From a virus, in the IMG/VR virus record IMGVR_UViG_3300045131_001722, positions 1-23,885 of that record: a stretch of DNA of 23,885 nucleotides; one strand, 5' to 3'. Shown one piece after another: positions 1 to 8,577 of this stretch. The position numbers and the translations under genes are program-made. Position 1 is the stretch's first letter. Each line of letters starts with the position of its first letter. Under the pieces are notes generated by a model. It saw only the letters and a program-made list of their open reading frames with translations. It was not told the DNA's origin and did not search any database.

Positions 1-544
1 CGTCTTCAGTAGGCATCTCGTAGAAAGACTTACGTCCAGGCTTAACGTGCTTATATCTTTCAGGAAGTTCAACAAACGATTTCTGTAGGTTAATCTTAGG
101 AAACACCAAACACTCTGTATTACATGGTTTAACGGTAATAGAAGCGGCAATGATTTTGGTCTTGAGTAGTTCCTTGCCTCGGCGCTCAAGCGTAGCGCCT
201 TCGACTGATAAGCCTACAGGGAAACCTGGAACCTGCTGCGCGTATCGGATGAGACCTTCAGCAGCAGCTGCGTTTGGATGCTCTGGAGTGGCCAGAGCTC
301 CTTCCATATAGATGAATGGCTTACGGACTCTTGTCCAACACTTGTGCTCAAACTCAGACAGGCAGTCTTGTTCGCTAAATATCTTCTTAGAAAGAGTGCA
401 ACTGCCCAAAATTGTAAAGCAATTATCAGAAGCGTGCTCGTCATTCACATACTTAAGGTCACTAATATCAGCTCCCTCGATGTTAAGGATTTCTCCAACT
501 CTATCAGGGGACTGGGTAGCTAGGATACCGTAAATAGGAAACAT
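1..544 (-). CDS. Prohead core protease, XkdF-like (partial, runs off the left edge)
   Basis: The reading frame is open from an ATG at 544 to the window edge, giving 181 residues with no stop; the C-terminus is missing. An AAGGAG sits 6 bases upstream of the ATG. The centre of the protein carries a block of the XkdF/prohead-protease type: GALATPEHPNA (residues about 82-92), then GFPVGLSVEG (107-116), then a polar linker and IIAASITVKPCNTECL (131-146). This resembles the Ser-containing G-S-x-E-G strand and the later beta-strand plus P-x-N segment of these proteases. Ser113 is the candidate nucleophile; His66 or His89 could be the general base. Such enzymes cleave scaffold and capsid proteins inside the prohead. 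It lies downstream of the minus-strand 175-residue gene, probably co-transcribed. The assignment rests on motif resemblance only; the missing C-terminus could hold a fused scaffold domain. Confidence 0.6.
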   Translation of the reverse strand, partial: MFPIYGILATQSPDRVGEILNIEGADISDLKYVNDEHASDNCFTILGSCTLSKKIFSEQDCLSEFEHKCWTRVRKPFIYMEGALATPEHPNAAAAEGLIRYAQQVPGFPVGLSVEGATLERRGKELLKTKIIAASITVKPCNTECLVFPKINLQKSFVELPERYKHVKPGRKSFYEMPTED

Positions 545-609
545 GGCTTCTCCTTGGATGAATGCTGTCGAACCGACATATCAACCAATTATAGCAATGA
601 ACCTGAAGA

Positions 610-1137
610 TTAGGATTTCTTGTTCTTCTTCTTAGAAGATGGGGCAGAGTCTCCGTACAGATAATCTGATGTCTTGTTGTAGTCCTTGTCTTTTGTGCAA
701 TCAGAAGCATTGTAGTCATAGTTCAGCTCATGACGAGGGAATAGAGCCTTCTCCGCTTCTTCCATCTTTTTGTCATCAGCGTACTTAGATCTGCTTATTG
801 GCTTGAAGAAAACAACACGGCCATCATCACGGACTTGCCATTTCGTTCCTTCATTCATGATGCCGTCAACAATCCACTGGACATGAGACGAGACTACTTC
901 ATGCTTTCCTGATTTAAAAATAACAAGATTCTCTGAAACCCCTGCCACTTCGCTTAAATCATCGAAATCACTAGGAACTTCATCAAGTACACAGGAGTCC
1001 TGTGTTTCGTCTTCAATGAAAACAAGCAGTTTATAAGACTTAGACGAAATCTGTAAAATTGTGCATGGGGTTGAATCATAATGAAGGTGGCTAAGGGAAA
1101 TGGTAAGGGCTCCGGTATCTTGCGAGGGACGGCGCAT
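610..1137 (-). CDS. Hypothetical protein, 175 aa, with charged Lys/Ser-rich tail
   Basis: I do not recognise this protein. The start at 1137 is chosen because AAGGAGGAAAC directly precedes the ATG; upstream in-frame starts lack such a site and would run deep into the opposing gene. The protein begins MRRPSQDTGALTIS. The middle is mixed beta-like and acidic (residues about 30-90) and the end is highly polar, finishing in a Lys-rich stretch (SSKKKNKKS). There is no signal peptide or membrane segment. It is the first gene of a minus-strand pair with the prohead-protease-like gene, 65 bases upstream of it, so a head-assembly role is plausible but unproven. Its start codon overlaps the start codon of the divergent plus-strand gene within the palindrome CATG. 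Confidence 0.75.
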   Translation of the reverse strand: MRRPSQDTGALTISLSHLHYDSTPCTILQISSKSYKLLVFIEDETQDSCVLDEVPSDFDDLSEVAGVSENLVIFKSGKHEVVSSHVQWIVDGIMNEGTKWQVRDDGRVVFFKPISRSKYADDKKMEEAEKALFPRHELNYDYNASDCTKDKDYNKTSDYLYGDSAPSSKKKNKKS

Positions 1138-2023
1138 GTTTCCTCCTTGGCTATACGACCAGTATCGCACTAACCAGAGAATGAGGGGATTCGTGAATCC
1201 AAGCCTGATGAACGGAATTAAGCTTCCACAAGAATCAAATAGTGTTCCCGGAGGGATATATCCAGCTGGGTCGTATGCTCCGTCTGGCGTATTCAGCTTA
1301 GACGCGCACGAGAATCTAATAAGAAGCAAAGGCTTCAAGGCGATTCATTTTCGTCATGCCTTGAATCCATCTAGGTCTACGCCCGACGAAGGAGTGAATC
1401 TAGATACTATGGACATGACCGGTCTGACGTTCTATGACCAAAGAGAAATGTACATAGCTCCTCAGAACATTAACTGGCAAGAATCTTACATGGTATACGG
1501 TACATATGGAAAGCACACTATGGTATGCAACCACACGGGACGCTATACCGATGATCCAAACGTAAGGGTTTACTTTAGACCTGGAGACTTGGTTGCTTTT
1601 AAAGATTCCGGCACCACGACAGTAATGATGAAAGAGCTGATGGCCACCACTGTCTCAGGAGTAATGAGACCAAGATTCCCTGTATATTCAGTAGACTACC
1701 TTGCTTCTGCTAACAAAAGATATGAAGAAGGCCCGGACTTCACTGTAGTGAATGGAGAAATCGTTTGGAATCCAGGAGCCGATGTCCCTCCTTTTGACGT
1801 ATCAAGGAATCAGGGCGCGGTTCTATCATGTGTGTACTGGACTAGGCCGCTGTTCGTTGTCGTGGACACTCCGAAGTTATTCAGGATGTCTTGGGCAAAC
1901 GAATACGCAGAGGCTTACAGAGAATCGGAAGCTACCTATTTTCCAGGGAACGTAGTTCTTTCCATGGCATGGTTGCATCCTAGCGCAAAATTTGACAATA
2001 TAATCTGGCCAACTCAGGAGTAA
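1136..2023 (+). CDS. Putative virion/neck protein, 295 aa
   Basis: This is an unrecognised structural candidate. The frame is also open from an ATG at 1100, but the ATG at 1136 (MFPPWLYDQYRTNQ) has GAGGGA about 7 bases upstream and keeps the divergent genes abutting rather than overlapping. The protein is aromatic-rich and beta-rich, for example YMVYGTYGKHTMVCNHTGRY near the middle, a hydrophilic loop (VRVYFRPGDLVAFKDSG) and a conserved-looking C-terminal part (LSCVYWTRPLFVVVDTPKLF). It has no signal peptide or coiled coil. It heads a run of five plus-strand genes leading to the tail sheath, the position where contractile-tailed phages usually carry neck and head-completion proteins, and its length is in the range of T4 neck proteins. 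The neck assignment is inference from context, not from a recognised domain. Confidence 0.75.
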   Translation: MFPPWLYDQYRTNQRMRGFVNPSLMNGIKLPQESNSVPGGIYPAGSYAPSGVFSLDAHENLIRSKGFKAIHFRHALNPSRSTPDEGVNLDTMDMTGLTFYDQREMYIAPQNINWQESYMVYGTYGKHTMVCNHTGRYTDDPNVRVYFRPGDLVAFKDSGTTTVMMKELMATTVSGVMRPRFPVYSVDYLASANKRYEEGPDFTVVNGEIVWNPGADVPPFDVSRNQGAVLSCVYWTRPLFVVVDTPKLFRMSWANEYAEAYRESEATYFPGNVVLSMAWLHPSAKFDNIIWPTQE

Positions 2024-2030
2024 CAAAATC

Positions 2031-2693
2031 ATGCCATTGCCGATTCACGAACACGTAGACGCTAATACCGAACCTCAGCCATTTTCCCTAGAACCTAAAG
2101 TTCTTTCGATGAAGGCTTACACTGTGAATAATAAACCTCTGTTCTACGGGCACGAAGGAGCAGGAGAATCTTTCTGCGTACCAGAGAAGAAATGGGTGCA
2201 GTCACCTTCTTATTTGGACTTTTTCGACCAACGAGAAGTAGCTCATTCTGATATGGGAGACTTAGTTCTTAATGGTCTCATCGACGATAACGACTTCAGT
2301 GCCCTTGATTCTGCTGGCATGATGGACCCAATGCTTCAGCAACTGTACAAAAAGATTCAAGAGCTTAATCAGAAGGTAGCGCAGTTAGAGGGGCTGAACA
2401 AAACGGACGATACACCTATTGCGGATGAACCTGAAAAAGTCATCGAAGAATCAGAGGATGGCGAACAGACTGAATCGTACGAGACTTCTCAGACAGAAGG
2501 TTCAGAGGAATCCGAAGAACTTGACGTAGAGTCCAGCTCTGTGCTCCAACAGATCTTAGAAGGCGTATCAGACTTAGATATTTATGAAAAGAAGATCCTT
2601 GAACTAATTTCTGAAAGATTATCTAAGCCATCTCCTTCTGTAGAAAGCCGTGAAAATGAACCACAGCCAGAAGAGTCGGTCGAAGAAAATTAA
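2031..2693 (+). CDS. Hypothetical acidic protein, 220 aa
   Basis: The start at 2031 has AGGAG about 10 bases upstream, overlapping the stop of the preceding gene, so the two are translationally close. The N-terminal half (residues 1-95) looks globular and aromatic (SPSYLDFFDQREVAHSDMG). A short heptad-like helix follows at about 103-122 (LQQLYKKIQELNQKVAQLEG), which looks like a small coiled coil. The rest is extremely rich in Glu, Ser and Asp, typical of a disordered acidic tail, with a predicted helix near 170-195. The last about 40 bases overlap the next gene. I do not recognise a family. Acidic-tailed coiled-coil proteins in this position could be scaffolding or assembly chaperones, which is inference only. 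Confidence 0.75.
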   Translation: MPLPIHEHVDANTEPQPFSLEPKVLSMKAYTVNNKPLFYGHEGAGESFCVPEKKWVQSPSYLDFFDQREVAHSDMGDLVLNGLIDDNDFSALDSAGMMDPMLQQLYKKIQELNQKVAQLEGLNKTDDTPIADEPEKVIEESEDGEQTESYETSQTEGSEESEELDVESSSVLQQILEGVSDLDIYEKKILELISERLSKPSPSVESRENEPQPEESVEEN

Positions 2694-3579
2694 GATACAG
2701 TTCCCGGCTTCTCTAAAAAGGGAACTAATAGAAAGATTAGCTGAAGAGTATTCCAGCAGGTATAGCAAGCCTGTTCGCAGAAACATGGCTGAAGCTAAAA
2801 TAGAGAATCTGATTCCTGACATGAAGGCTGTCGCAGCTAGAGAGTTACAGAGATATGCCGAGTCTCTTATAGACAAAAACCTGGAATGGTTGAATATGAG
2901 TCCAGAGAATCTTGCTAAGTACTCTAGCGCATTCTCTGTTGAACACGATACCTCTAGTATTACGATTAAGTTCTATACAACAGATTGGCTAATAGGCGCT
3001 ATGGAAGAAGGAGCCGGTTCCTTTTCTATTAAAGAGGCTATGCTTAGGAACGTCATGCCGAACGAAAACACAGGAAACAGAAGCAGAACAATAAGAATAG
3101 AGAATTCTGCAAATGGTTCTGGACAAAATGGAAAAATGCCGACAGTAGGAAGCCAGATAGGAACAGAAATAGCAGATACGATTATTCGGACAATGAAAGA
3201 AGGTGTCAATAAAGACACGAAGGACTATGAACTGTCCGAAGGGGAAGAGACGATAACGGTAGCTACAGAGACCGGAAATAAGAGATTCTTCCGAAAACGA
3301 GAAGGCGTAAAACTAAAGACGACCACCAATGAAGGAAGAAGCGGCGGAAGAACAACAGAAAGAATTGAGACATACACAAGCAAGAGGGCCTTCGCTCAAG
3401 GAAAGAAACCAATAGGAGTAGGCTACTCTTCTTTTAAAACCATTTCAGATAAACCAGGTTCAGCAGCGTGGCAGCATCCAGGCTTCCCAGGAAACAAGAT
3501 ATTTGACAGAACTGTCGAGATGTGTGAAGCTGCGGTTCAAGAATTGGTGGAAATCTGTATTCGAAAAATAACGGAGTAA
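2656..3579 (+). CDS. Putative head-tail joining / tail-completion protein (HK97 gp10-like ending)
   Basis: The frame overlaps the previous gene by about 38 bases. A GTG at 2650 and an ATG at 2656 are both possible starts; the ATG is 8 bases from a weak GAAAG and is preferred. The protein (307 aa) begins with a very basic segment (SQKSRSKKIKIQF) and a long helical region. Near the C-terminus it has a segment around residues 266-290 (GSAAWQHPGFPGNKIF) followed by a helix. A W-x-H-P-G turn followed by a terminal helix is typical of the HK97 gp10 / tail-completion fold. Position between neck candidates and the sheath agrees. The central region is rich in Gly, Thr and charged residues and may be a loop. 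The family assignment rests on this one motif and on context. Confidence 0.7.
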   Translation: MNHSQKSRSKKIKIQFPASLKRELIERLAEEYSSRYSKPVRRNMAEAKIENLIPDMKAVAARELQRYAESLIDKNLEWLNMSPENLAKYSSAFSVEHDTSSITIKFYTTDWLIGAMEEGAGSFSIKEAMLRNVMPNENTGNRSRTIRIENSANGSGQNGKMPTVGSQIGTEIADTIIRTMKEGVNKDTKDYELSEGEETITVATETGNKRFFRKREGVKLKTTTNEGRSGGRTTERIETYTSKRAFAQGKKPIGVGYSSFKTISDKPGSAAWQHPGFPGNKIFDRTVEMCEAAVQELVEICIRKITE

Positions 3580-3586
3580 CGCGCTC

Positions 3587-4468
3587 ATGGCAGGTCTACA
3601 GCCTCATGTACTTGTGCTAAGTCTGATAAAACGAGTGTTCGAGAGTCTGCGAAAAGACCCCGACCTTATTCATTTCATTCTTAGTGGATATGAACAGGAT
3701 GGAGCTATCTCGAATATTTACGGGGACACTTTTATCCGTAATGCAGTGGAATACTTACGCACCGTGAACATTCACTATGTTCTCGGATACCGAATAGATA
3801 CAGCTAAACTTCCGAATATCTGTGTGACCTGCGAAGGAGGCACAGAGGCCACTCAATTCATTGGAGATTTTGGAAGAATCGAAAATCAAAGTCTGCCTCC
3901 AGCCAAATACGGAACGTTCCATATCTCTTCTCTAGACTCAGACGGAAATCCGCTTGTATCTGTCGAATTCAAACCAGGAGCCATTCTTTGGCCAGGAGTT
4001 CAGATCGTAGACAAGACCAATAAGATCACAAGAACCGTAAGAGGACTGATTCAGGCTCCAGGAGCTCAAGAAGTGACTGTAGAGTTGAATAAACCTCTAA
4101 AACTTGAGAACGGATTAGACGGATGGACCTCTATTTCTCCCAATAAGAGCAGAATTCGAACAATAGGTTCGTCTTTAGACGCAGTTACTGTCAAAATTTA
4201 TATGGACGTCGCGGGCGACCCTGAACTATGCGATGTCATGAACAGTGTGATGAGACACGCAATTAAGCAGTCTAGGCTTCTTCTAATGGCATACGGCTTT
4301 AATAAGCCTACCGCCAGATACTCCCAGATCGCTAAGAACACTTCGTATCAGGGAGAAAACGTCTGGACAGCAGAGTTCTCTATTTCAGGTGAAATGACAG
4401 ATGAATGGGTCTTATCCGACTCAGAAACAATAGATGCGATTCAACTTAATTTTATTTGTAAGGAATAA
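3587..4468 (+). CDS. Putative neck/tail-terminator protein, 293 aa
   Basis: The ATG at 3587 follows GGAG by 10 bases, the site overlapping the end of the preceding gene. The N-terminal part (about 1-60) is helical with LSLIKRVFESLRKDPDLIHF; the remainder is beta-rich with repeated Gly/Pro turns (KPGAILWPGVQIVDKTN). The C-terminus has the pattern VWTAEFSISGEMTDEWVL. There is no transmembrane segment. It is the fourth gene of the pre-sheath run, and its size is close to tail-terminator proteins such as T4 gp15, but I see no diagnostic motif. An alternative is another head-to-tail connector. It was probably co-transcribed with its neighbours, given gaps of under 10 bases. Confidence 0.75.
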   Translation: MAGLQPHVLVLSLIKRVFESLRKDPDLIHFILSGYEQDGAISNIYGDTFIRNAVEYLRTVNIHYVLGYRIDTAKLPNICVTCEGGTEATQFIGDFGRIENQSLPPAKYGTFHISSLDSDGNPLVSVEFKPGAILWPGVQIVDKTNKITRTVRGLIQAPGAQEVTVELNKPLKLENGLDGWTSISPNKSRIRTIGSSLDAVTVKIYMDVAGDPELCDVMNSVMRHAIKQSRLLLMAYGFNKPTARYSQIAKNTSYQGENVWTAEFSISGEMTDEWVLSDSETIDAIQLNFICKE

Positions 4469-4473
4469 AGACA

Positions 4474-4770
4474 ATGATAAAGAAGACCAAGAAGGAAGCG
4501 AAGGCTGAGCCAGCGTCCATAAAAGAATCAGTGGAGGCAGCCGTTGCAGAAGCCACTAGAGAGACCCTTCCTAAGAAAGAAGCGGTAAAGCCTCTTTTGA
4601 TGATTGAAGAAGTCGCTAGAGACTATGTGTCCTTCAGACCACAGCATGTTCCGATTATTGTTGCGTTCTGTAATTCAAGGGGTTTTCCCACGAAAGCTAC
4701 GGAAGAAGAGCTCATGAAGACATTGGCAGAATTTGGCTGGCCTGCTTCTAGACGTCGGAAGCCACGGTGA
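4474..4770 (+). CDS. Small Lys/Ala/Glu-rich protein, 98 aa
   Basis: The start lies 5 bases after the previous stop, with AAGGA just upstream. The first about 40 residues are almost all Lys, Glu, Ala and Thr and look disordered or helical. The last about 55 residues form a compact-looking segment (DYVSFRPQHVPIIVAFCNSRG) followed by a basic end (PASRRRKPR). I do not recognise a family. Its place directly before the sheath gene suggests a small virion or assembly factor. It is the last gene before a 107-base gap that holds a possible promoter. Confidence 0.7.
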   Translation: MIKKTKKEAKAEPASIKESVEAAVAEATRETLPKKEAVKPLLMIEEVARDYVSFRPQHVPIIVAFCNSRGFPTKATEEELMKTLAEFGWPASRRRKPR

Positions 4771-4790
4771 ACGGTTAACTCTTCACTTAT

Positions 4791-4821
4791 TTGGCATCTT
4801 AAGAGGCGGATAGCGCATAAT
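4791..4821 (+). promoter_or_regulatory. Possible sigma70-like promoter before the sheath gene
   Basis: In the 107-base gap before the sheath gene there is TTGGCA (4791-4796) and CATAAT (4816-4821). The spacing is 19 bases, longer than ideal. The gap itself, before a gene with distinct codon usage, makes independent expression plausible. Weak call. Confidence 0.3.
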
Positions 4822-4877
4822 CTGCTGTAGCTATGTAGATTGAAACTAGTTTCTCGAACGAAAGGAACATTTGGGTT

Positions 4878-7739
4878 ATGACGATTGCAATTTCAGTTAA
4901 CGGTTCAAGAGTAGTGGTCCCAGGAACCTACTCTCAATTTTTGGTAGATAACAGCTTGGCGAGCATCGCACCTGGTCCTCGCAACGTTGTTGTCTTAGGC
5001 GAAGCAACCAAGGGCGCTCCTGGTAGCGAACTTGACATTCGCGGCGTTTATTTCAACGATTTCAACACCTTGCGTGACTACTACGGCGCTGGTACAATCG
5101 TTGATGCAGCTAGAGCCCTGTTTACTTCTCAGGCTTCTCCTGCGTTTTCTGGAAGCATCGGTAATGTTTACGTCTACAAGACGAATAACAGCGGCCTTGC
5201 TAGCAGCCCCATCCTCCAAGGTGCCACCGCTTATGGCACAGTCTCTGCCTCCGAGTACGGCGAAGACGGCAATTTGATCAGGATTCAAGTCCGCCAAGGA
5301 ACCACCGAAGTACTTCCTTCGTTCACGGCTCACTGGGTTCCAAAAGCAGAAGCAGCTAACTTCAGCGTTCGAGTATCTGGCGGAGCAGAACAAGACGTTT
5401 CTGTTGCTTCCGAAGAACTTCCTTCAGCTATCGTGGCTTCTATCAATGGATTGACTGGAGTAGCTGCCTCTGGCGGTGCAACTCTCGAAATCATCGATCC
5501 CGTACAGGTTACTGCAAGCGAAGAAATCAAACTCACTGTAGTTTCTGGAAGCAGAGTCTCTCTTTCTATGTTCGTAGCTGGCGGCGGAACTGCAAGTGCA
5601 TTCCAAGGTGCAGACATTGACTCTGTTGTTGCTGGCACAGTTATCTATATTCCCGCTGGTTCTGCTATCAAGGGCGCAGGAAGCGAAAACGTCGGCGCAT
5701 ACGCTGTTGTTTCGGCTAACTCTAGCTTGATTGTCATGGACAAAATCTCTTCCGTCTCTGCTGGCGTGGAGTCCACTCCCATCGCTCCAGCCGCTGTTGG
5801 TCCTGTCTCTCTTTCTGGCGACCAATCGATCGCTTCTGGCGCTGAAGTAATGGCATTCGCTCCTGTTACTGTAACTGTTGACGCAGTAACCGTTGACGGT
5901 ATCGGCGCATCTCTCGAAATGTACATGGCTGCTGGCAACAAGAGCATCGCTCAACGCTGGTACAGCGCCGACCTCCAAAAGACACCTGTTTCTGCAACCG
6001 CAGCTATGGCTGGTTCTGTCGCTCTTTCTGCTTCTGCCGGAACCGGAACCTTCTCGATTACTGGCGGCGCTTTCTCTGTGATTCCTTCTGCTGGACAAAC
6101 TCTCTGGATTCCCGCAACTTCAGTACTGGCTGGAGCAGGAAGCGCAAATCTTGGTGCATGGATTGTTGTGAGCGCAGGCTCTACTTCTATCGTTGCCCGC
6201 AAGGTTGCTGGAAACGGAATTTCTGTGGCATCGACTGCTCTTGCTGGAGCCGAAAATCCCTTCCTCGTTCAGAACGCATTCGCAAGTACTTCGATTGCAT
6301 CCTATCTTCATATCTCTAATGCTGAAGCTCAAGTATTCGTAGAAGCTTCTCGTCAGACTGACGGCAAGAGCTTCCCTACTACCCTTGTTGGCGGGCGCGT
6401 TGTGTTCATGTTGAGCTACACCGGCAGCGCAACAGCTACCATGTCTATCTCGAATGGAATCCTGACCACTTCTTGCGCTGACGTTAATGGAAATCTCCGT
6501 ATTAACCTCGGTCAGTTCGCTACTCTTGCTGACTTGGTTGCTTACATCAATACGAAGGCTGGTTACTTTGCTAAGTCTGCCTCTCTTTCTTTCAACGCTC
6601 TTGCTCCAAGCGTCGTTCTTGATGAAGTTCAAGCAGTTGGAATCGGAAGCGGTGTCGCTGGCGTTCCTGCTTACGGATGCCGTGTAAAGACTGACTACTA
6701 CAGCTTCGCTAAGTTCTTGGCTGACAACGAAGGATTGATCACATTCGCGGAATCGGCTGCTCTTCTCTTTAAGTGCGGTCTTCCTTCAGTGATGGCCACT
6801 GCTTCCTTCTTGGAAGGTGGTTCGATTGGTGCAACTAACGACGCTGCAATTGCAGACGGTTACGACGCTGCTCTCAAAGTAAACGCAGTGAACGTTCTTC
6901 CTTTGTTCTCTCGCGACGCTTCGAAGGACATAGAAGACAATCTTACAAACGAAGCTTCGACATATACAATCGATGCAATTCTTCAGGGCGCTAAGGCTCA
7001 TGCTCTTACTGCGAGCAATGCACTTAACCGTAAGGAACGTTTCGCTTCTGTAAGCTTCCACGGTTCTTTCGCAGACACCAAGCTCAAGGCTGCTGCTCTT
7101 TCCAGCGAACGCTGCCAAATGGCTTTCCAGATGATTCGTACTGTTGCTGCTGACGGTTCCGTTAAGTGGTTTTTGCCTTGGATGGAAGCCTGCGCTCTTG
7201 TTGCTGGCCGTACTCAGGCTGCTCTTGGTATTCCTTTGCTTCGTAAGAGCTTTACTGTTACTGACGTTAAGCACATCGGCGATATCAGTATCTACAGTGA
7301 CACTCTCGTTCGTGACTTCGATCCTGACACCAAGGACCTTGACGAAGCAATTGAGGCTGGCCTTGTAGTTCTTAAGCCCGTAACTGGCTTCGGAATCCGC
7401 ATGGAGTCTCCAGACCTTTCGACTCGCTCTCGTGAGAACGATCCTAAGGCTTGGGTTTACGAGCGTATGTCCGTGTTGTTTGTCTGTGACCAAGTTATCT
7501 CGACCTCAAGAACAGTTATGGATAACTTCATCGGAAGCAGAGACACAGACGTTTCTCCTGCGCTGTTGACCTCTTCTCTCAACACAGCTCTTAACTCTTT
7601 TGTGTTGAACAGCGCACTTCGCGGCTTCTCTATTGATTCCGTGAAGAAAGAAGGAACTGGATACAAGCTTACTGTGTCGATCCTACCTTCGGAGGCTATT
7701 GAATTTATCACGCTAGATGTAGTAGCTACAAGAGAATAA
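4878..7739 (+). CDS. Contractile tail sheath protein with large central insertion
   Basis: This 953-residue protein is the tail sheath subunit that surrounds the tail tube and contracts on infection. The N-terminus (VPGTYSQFLVDNS, then GPRNVVVLGEATKGAPG at about 33-49) and the C-terminus (TLVRDFDPDTKDL, then a final strand ending LPSEAIEFITLDVVATRE) are typical of phage sheath proteins. T4 gp18 is 659 residues, so this one is about 300 longer. The extra length lies in an Ala/Ser/Gly/Val-rich beta region at about residues 150-600. That region contains a duplication: residues about 253-290 and 406-445 share the pattern IPA-x-S, GAGS-x-N-x-GA, VVSA-x-S and IV-x-x-K. The gene uses more CGT/CGC, CTT/CTC and GCT codons than its AGA-rich neighbours, as expected for a highly expressed virion gene. 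AAAGGAAC lies upstream of the ATG. It is followed by an intrinsic terminator. Confidence 0.92.
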   Translation: MTIAISVNGSRVVVPGTYSQFLVDNSLASIAPGPRNVVVLGEATKGAPGSELDIRGVYFNDFNTLRDYYGAGTIVDAARALFTSQASPAFSGSIGNVYVYKTNNSGLASSPILQGATAYGTVSASEYGEDGNLIRIQVRQGTTEVLPSFTAHWVPKAEAANFSVRVSGGAEQDVSVASEELPSAIVASINGLTGVAASGGATLEIIDPVQVTASEEIKLTVVSGSRVSLSMFVAGGGTASAFQGADIDSVVAGTVIYIPAGSAIKGAGSENVGAYAVVSANSSLIVMDKISSVSAGVESTPIAPAAVGPVSLSGDQSIASGAEVMAFAPVTVTVDAVTVDGIGASLEMYMAAGNKSIAQRWYSADLQKTPVSATAAMAGSVALSASAGTGTFSITGGAFSVIPSAGQTLWIPATSVLAGAGSANLGAWIVVSAGSTSIVARKVAGNGISVASTALAGAENPFLVQNAFASTSIASYLHISNAEAQVFVEASRQTDGKSFPTTLVGGRVVFMLSYTGSATATMSISNGILTTSCADVNGNLRINLGQFATLADLVAYINTKAGYFAKSASLSFNALAPSVVLDEVQAVGIGSGVAGVPAYGCRVKTDYYSFAKFLADNEGLITFAESAALLFKCGLPSVMATASFLEGGSIGATNDAAIADGYDAALKVNAVNVLPLFSRDASKDIEDNLTNEASTYTIDAILQGAKAHALTASNALNRKERFASVSFHGSFADTKLKAAALSSERCQMAFQMIRTVAADGSVKWFLPWMEACALVAGRTQAALGIPLLRKSFTVTDVKHIGDISIYSDTLVRDFDPDTKDLDEAIEAGLVVLKPVTGFGIRMESPDLSTRSRENDPKAWVYERMSVLFVCDQVISTSRTVMDNFIGSRDTDVSPALLTSSLNTALNSFVLNSALRGFSIDSVKKEGTGYKLTVSILPSEAIEFITLDVVATRE

Positions 7740-7796
7740 TAGCTAATAATTAACCGATAGTTGAAATCCTCCATATCATACGTCTGACCTGAAACG

Positions 7797-7830
7797 GGGC
7801 TAGAGATTTCCCTCTCTAGCCCTTTTCTTT
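7797..7830 (+). terminator. Intrinsic terminator after the sheath gene
   Basis: A 10-bp perfect stem (7797-7806 with 7813-7822, GGGCTAGAGA / TCTCTAGCCC) with a 6-base loop is followed by TTTTCTTT. It lies about 60 bases past the sheath stop codon and separates the virion run from the packaging block. Confidence 0.85.
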
Positions 7831-7856
7831 GAACGAATGTCTCTCTTCTGTAAAAA
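7829..7856 (+). promoter_or_regulatory. Possible promoter for the packaging block
   Basis: TTGAAC (7829-7834), a 16-base spacer and TAAAAA (7851-7856) lie directly after the sheath terminator and 26 bases before the small-terminase candidate. The terminator-then-promoter order supports it; the elements are only fair matches. Confidence 0.4.
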
Positions 7857-7881
7857 TTAAATTTAATCCAGAGGACAACCA

Positions 7882-8577
7882 ATGAGCTTCAAAAACCAGC
7901 TAACTTCAGACAAGACGCTCTGCTTCTCAAGGGCAAAACCGGATGACATTACAGACGAACAGTGGGAATTAGCAAAAGCTCACGCAGCAGATACAGCAAT
8001 AAGACTTCCAAAAGAACAAGAGCAGTCCGCCTTTTATTTCTATTACATCGGCGATACTTTTGAAGACATATCTTCAAAACTGTCCTTGCCTTTGGAAGTG
8101 GTTCTCTATACCGCCATTTATTTCGAATGGGATAAGAGAAAAGAAATGTCCACCAGCGTACGAGCTGGTTCTAAAGTAACCAGAGCTGATGCCGCCGCCA
8201 TCGACCTCATCACTGACTCTATCGTCGCCACCGCAGCAATCTATAAAAGCAAACTGGCAGAAGCCATCAAAGACCCAAAGATGGCGGCTTCCTGCCCTTT
8301 GATTCCAAGAAACTTCAAAGAACTACAGACTCTACTGATGATGCTTCAAAGTCTCCAGACAGATAAAGTGGAGACAGGCAAGGCTGGCCCAGCTCCAGTT
8401 AATATCAATATCGCAAACCTCACTGGGCCGCAAAATGGAAATAACGGAGTTCGAGCAATCGAGGCAGAAGAGGCCGATCCTCTCTTGATTGAAGCCGAAG
8501 GCCAGAAGACGGAGTACCTTACTCCAACAGAAAAGATAGACATTCTTAAACTCTTAGAGAAAGCCAAAAGAACGTGA
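7882..8577 (+). CDS. Candidate small terminase subunit, 231 aa
   Basis: AGAGGAC precedes the ATG by about 7 bases. Residues about 56-83 (GDTFEDISSKLSLPLEVVLY) fit a helix-turn-helix of the kind found in small terminase subunits, where a D/E-x-x-I-x-x-x-L core precedes a recognition helix. A long helical region follows at about 100-170, then a Gly/Asn/Pro-rich linker and an acidic C-terminus ending in a Leu/Lys helix (KIDILKLLEKAK). Small terminases bind the packaging site, form oligomeric rings and hand DNA to the large subunit. The gene is in the packaging block, two genes upstream of the large terminase. The alternative is an unrelated HTH regulator. The last 4 bases overlap the GTG start of the next gene, implying translational coupling. 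Confidence 0.55.
   Translation: MSFKNQLTSDKTLCFSRAKPDDITDEQWELAKAHAADTAIRLPKEQEQSAFYFYYIGDTFEDISSKLSLPLEVVLYTAIYFEWDKRKEMSTSVRAGSKVTRADAAAIDLITDSIVATAAIYKSKLAEAIKDPKMAASCPLIPRNFKELQTLLMMLQSLQTDKVETGKAGPAPVNINIANLTGPQNGNNGVRAIEAEEADPLLIEAEGQKTEYLTPTEKIDILKLLEKAKRT

Noticed and set aside
5424-6098. Long antisense frame inside the sheath gene
   Set aside because: It mirrors the strong codon bias of the sheath gene, has Ser/Arg/Cys-rich low-complexity translation and no ribosome binding site.
6786-7493. Second long antisense frame inside the sheath gene
   Set aside because: Same reasons: a shadow of a biased, highly expressed gene with no start signals.
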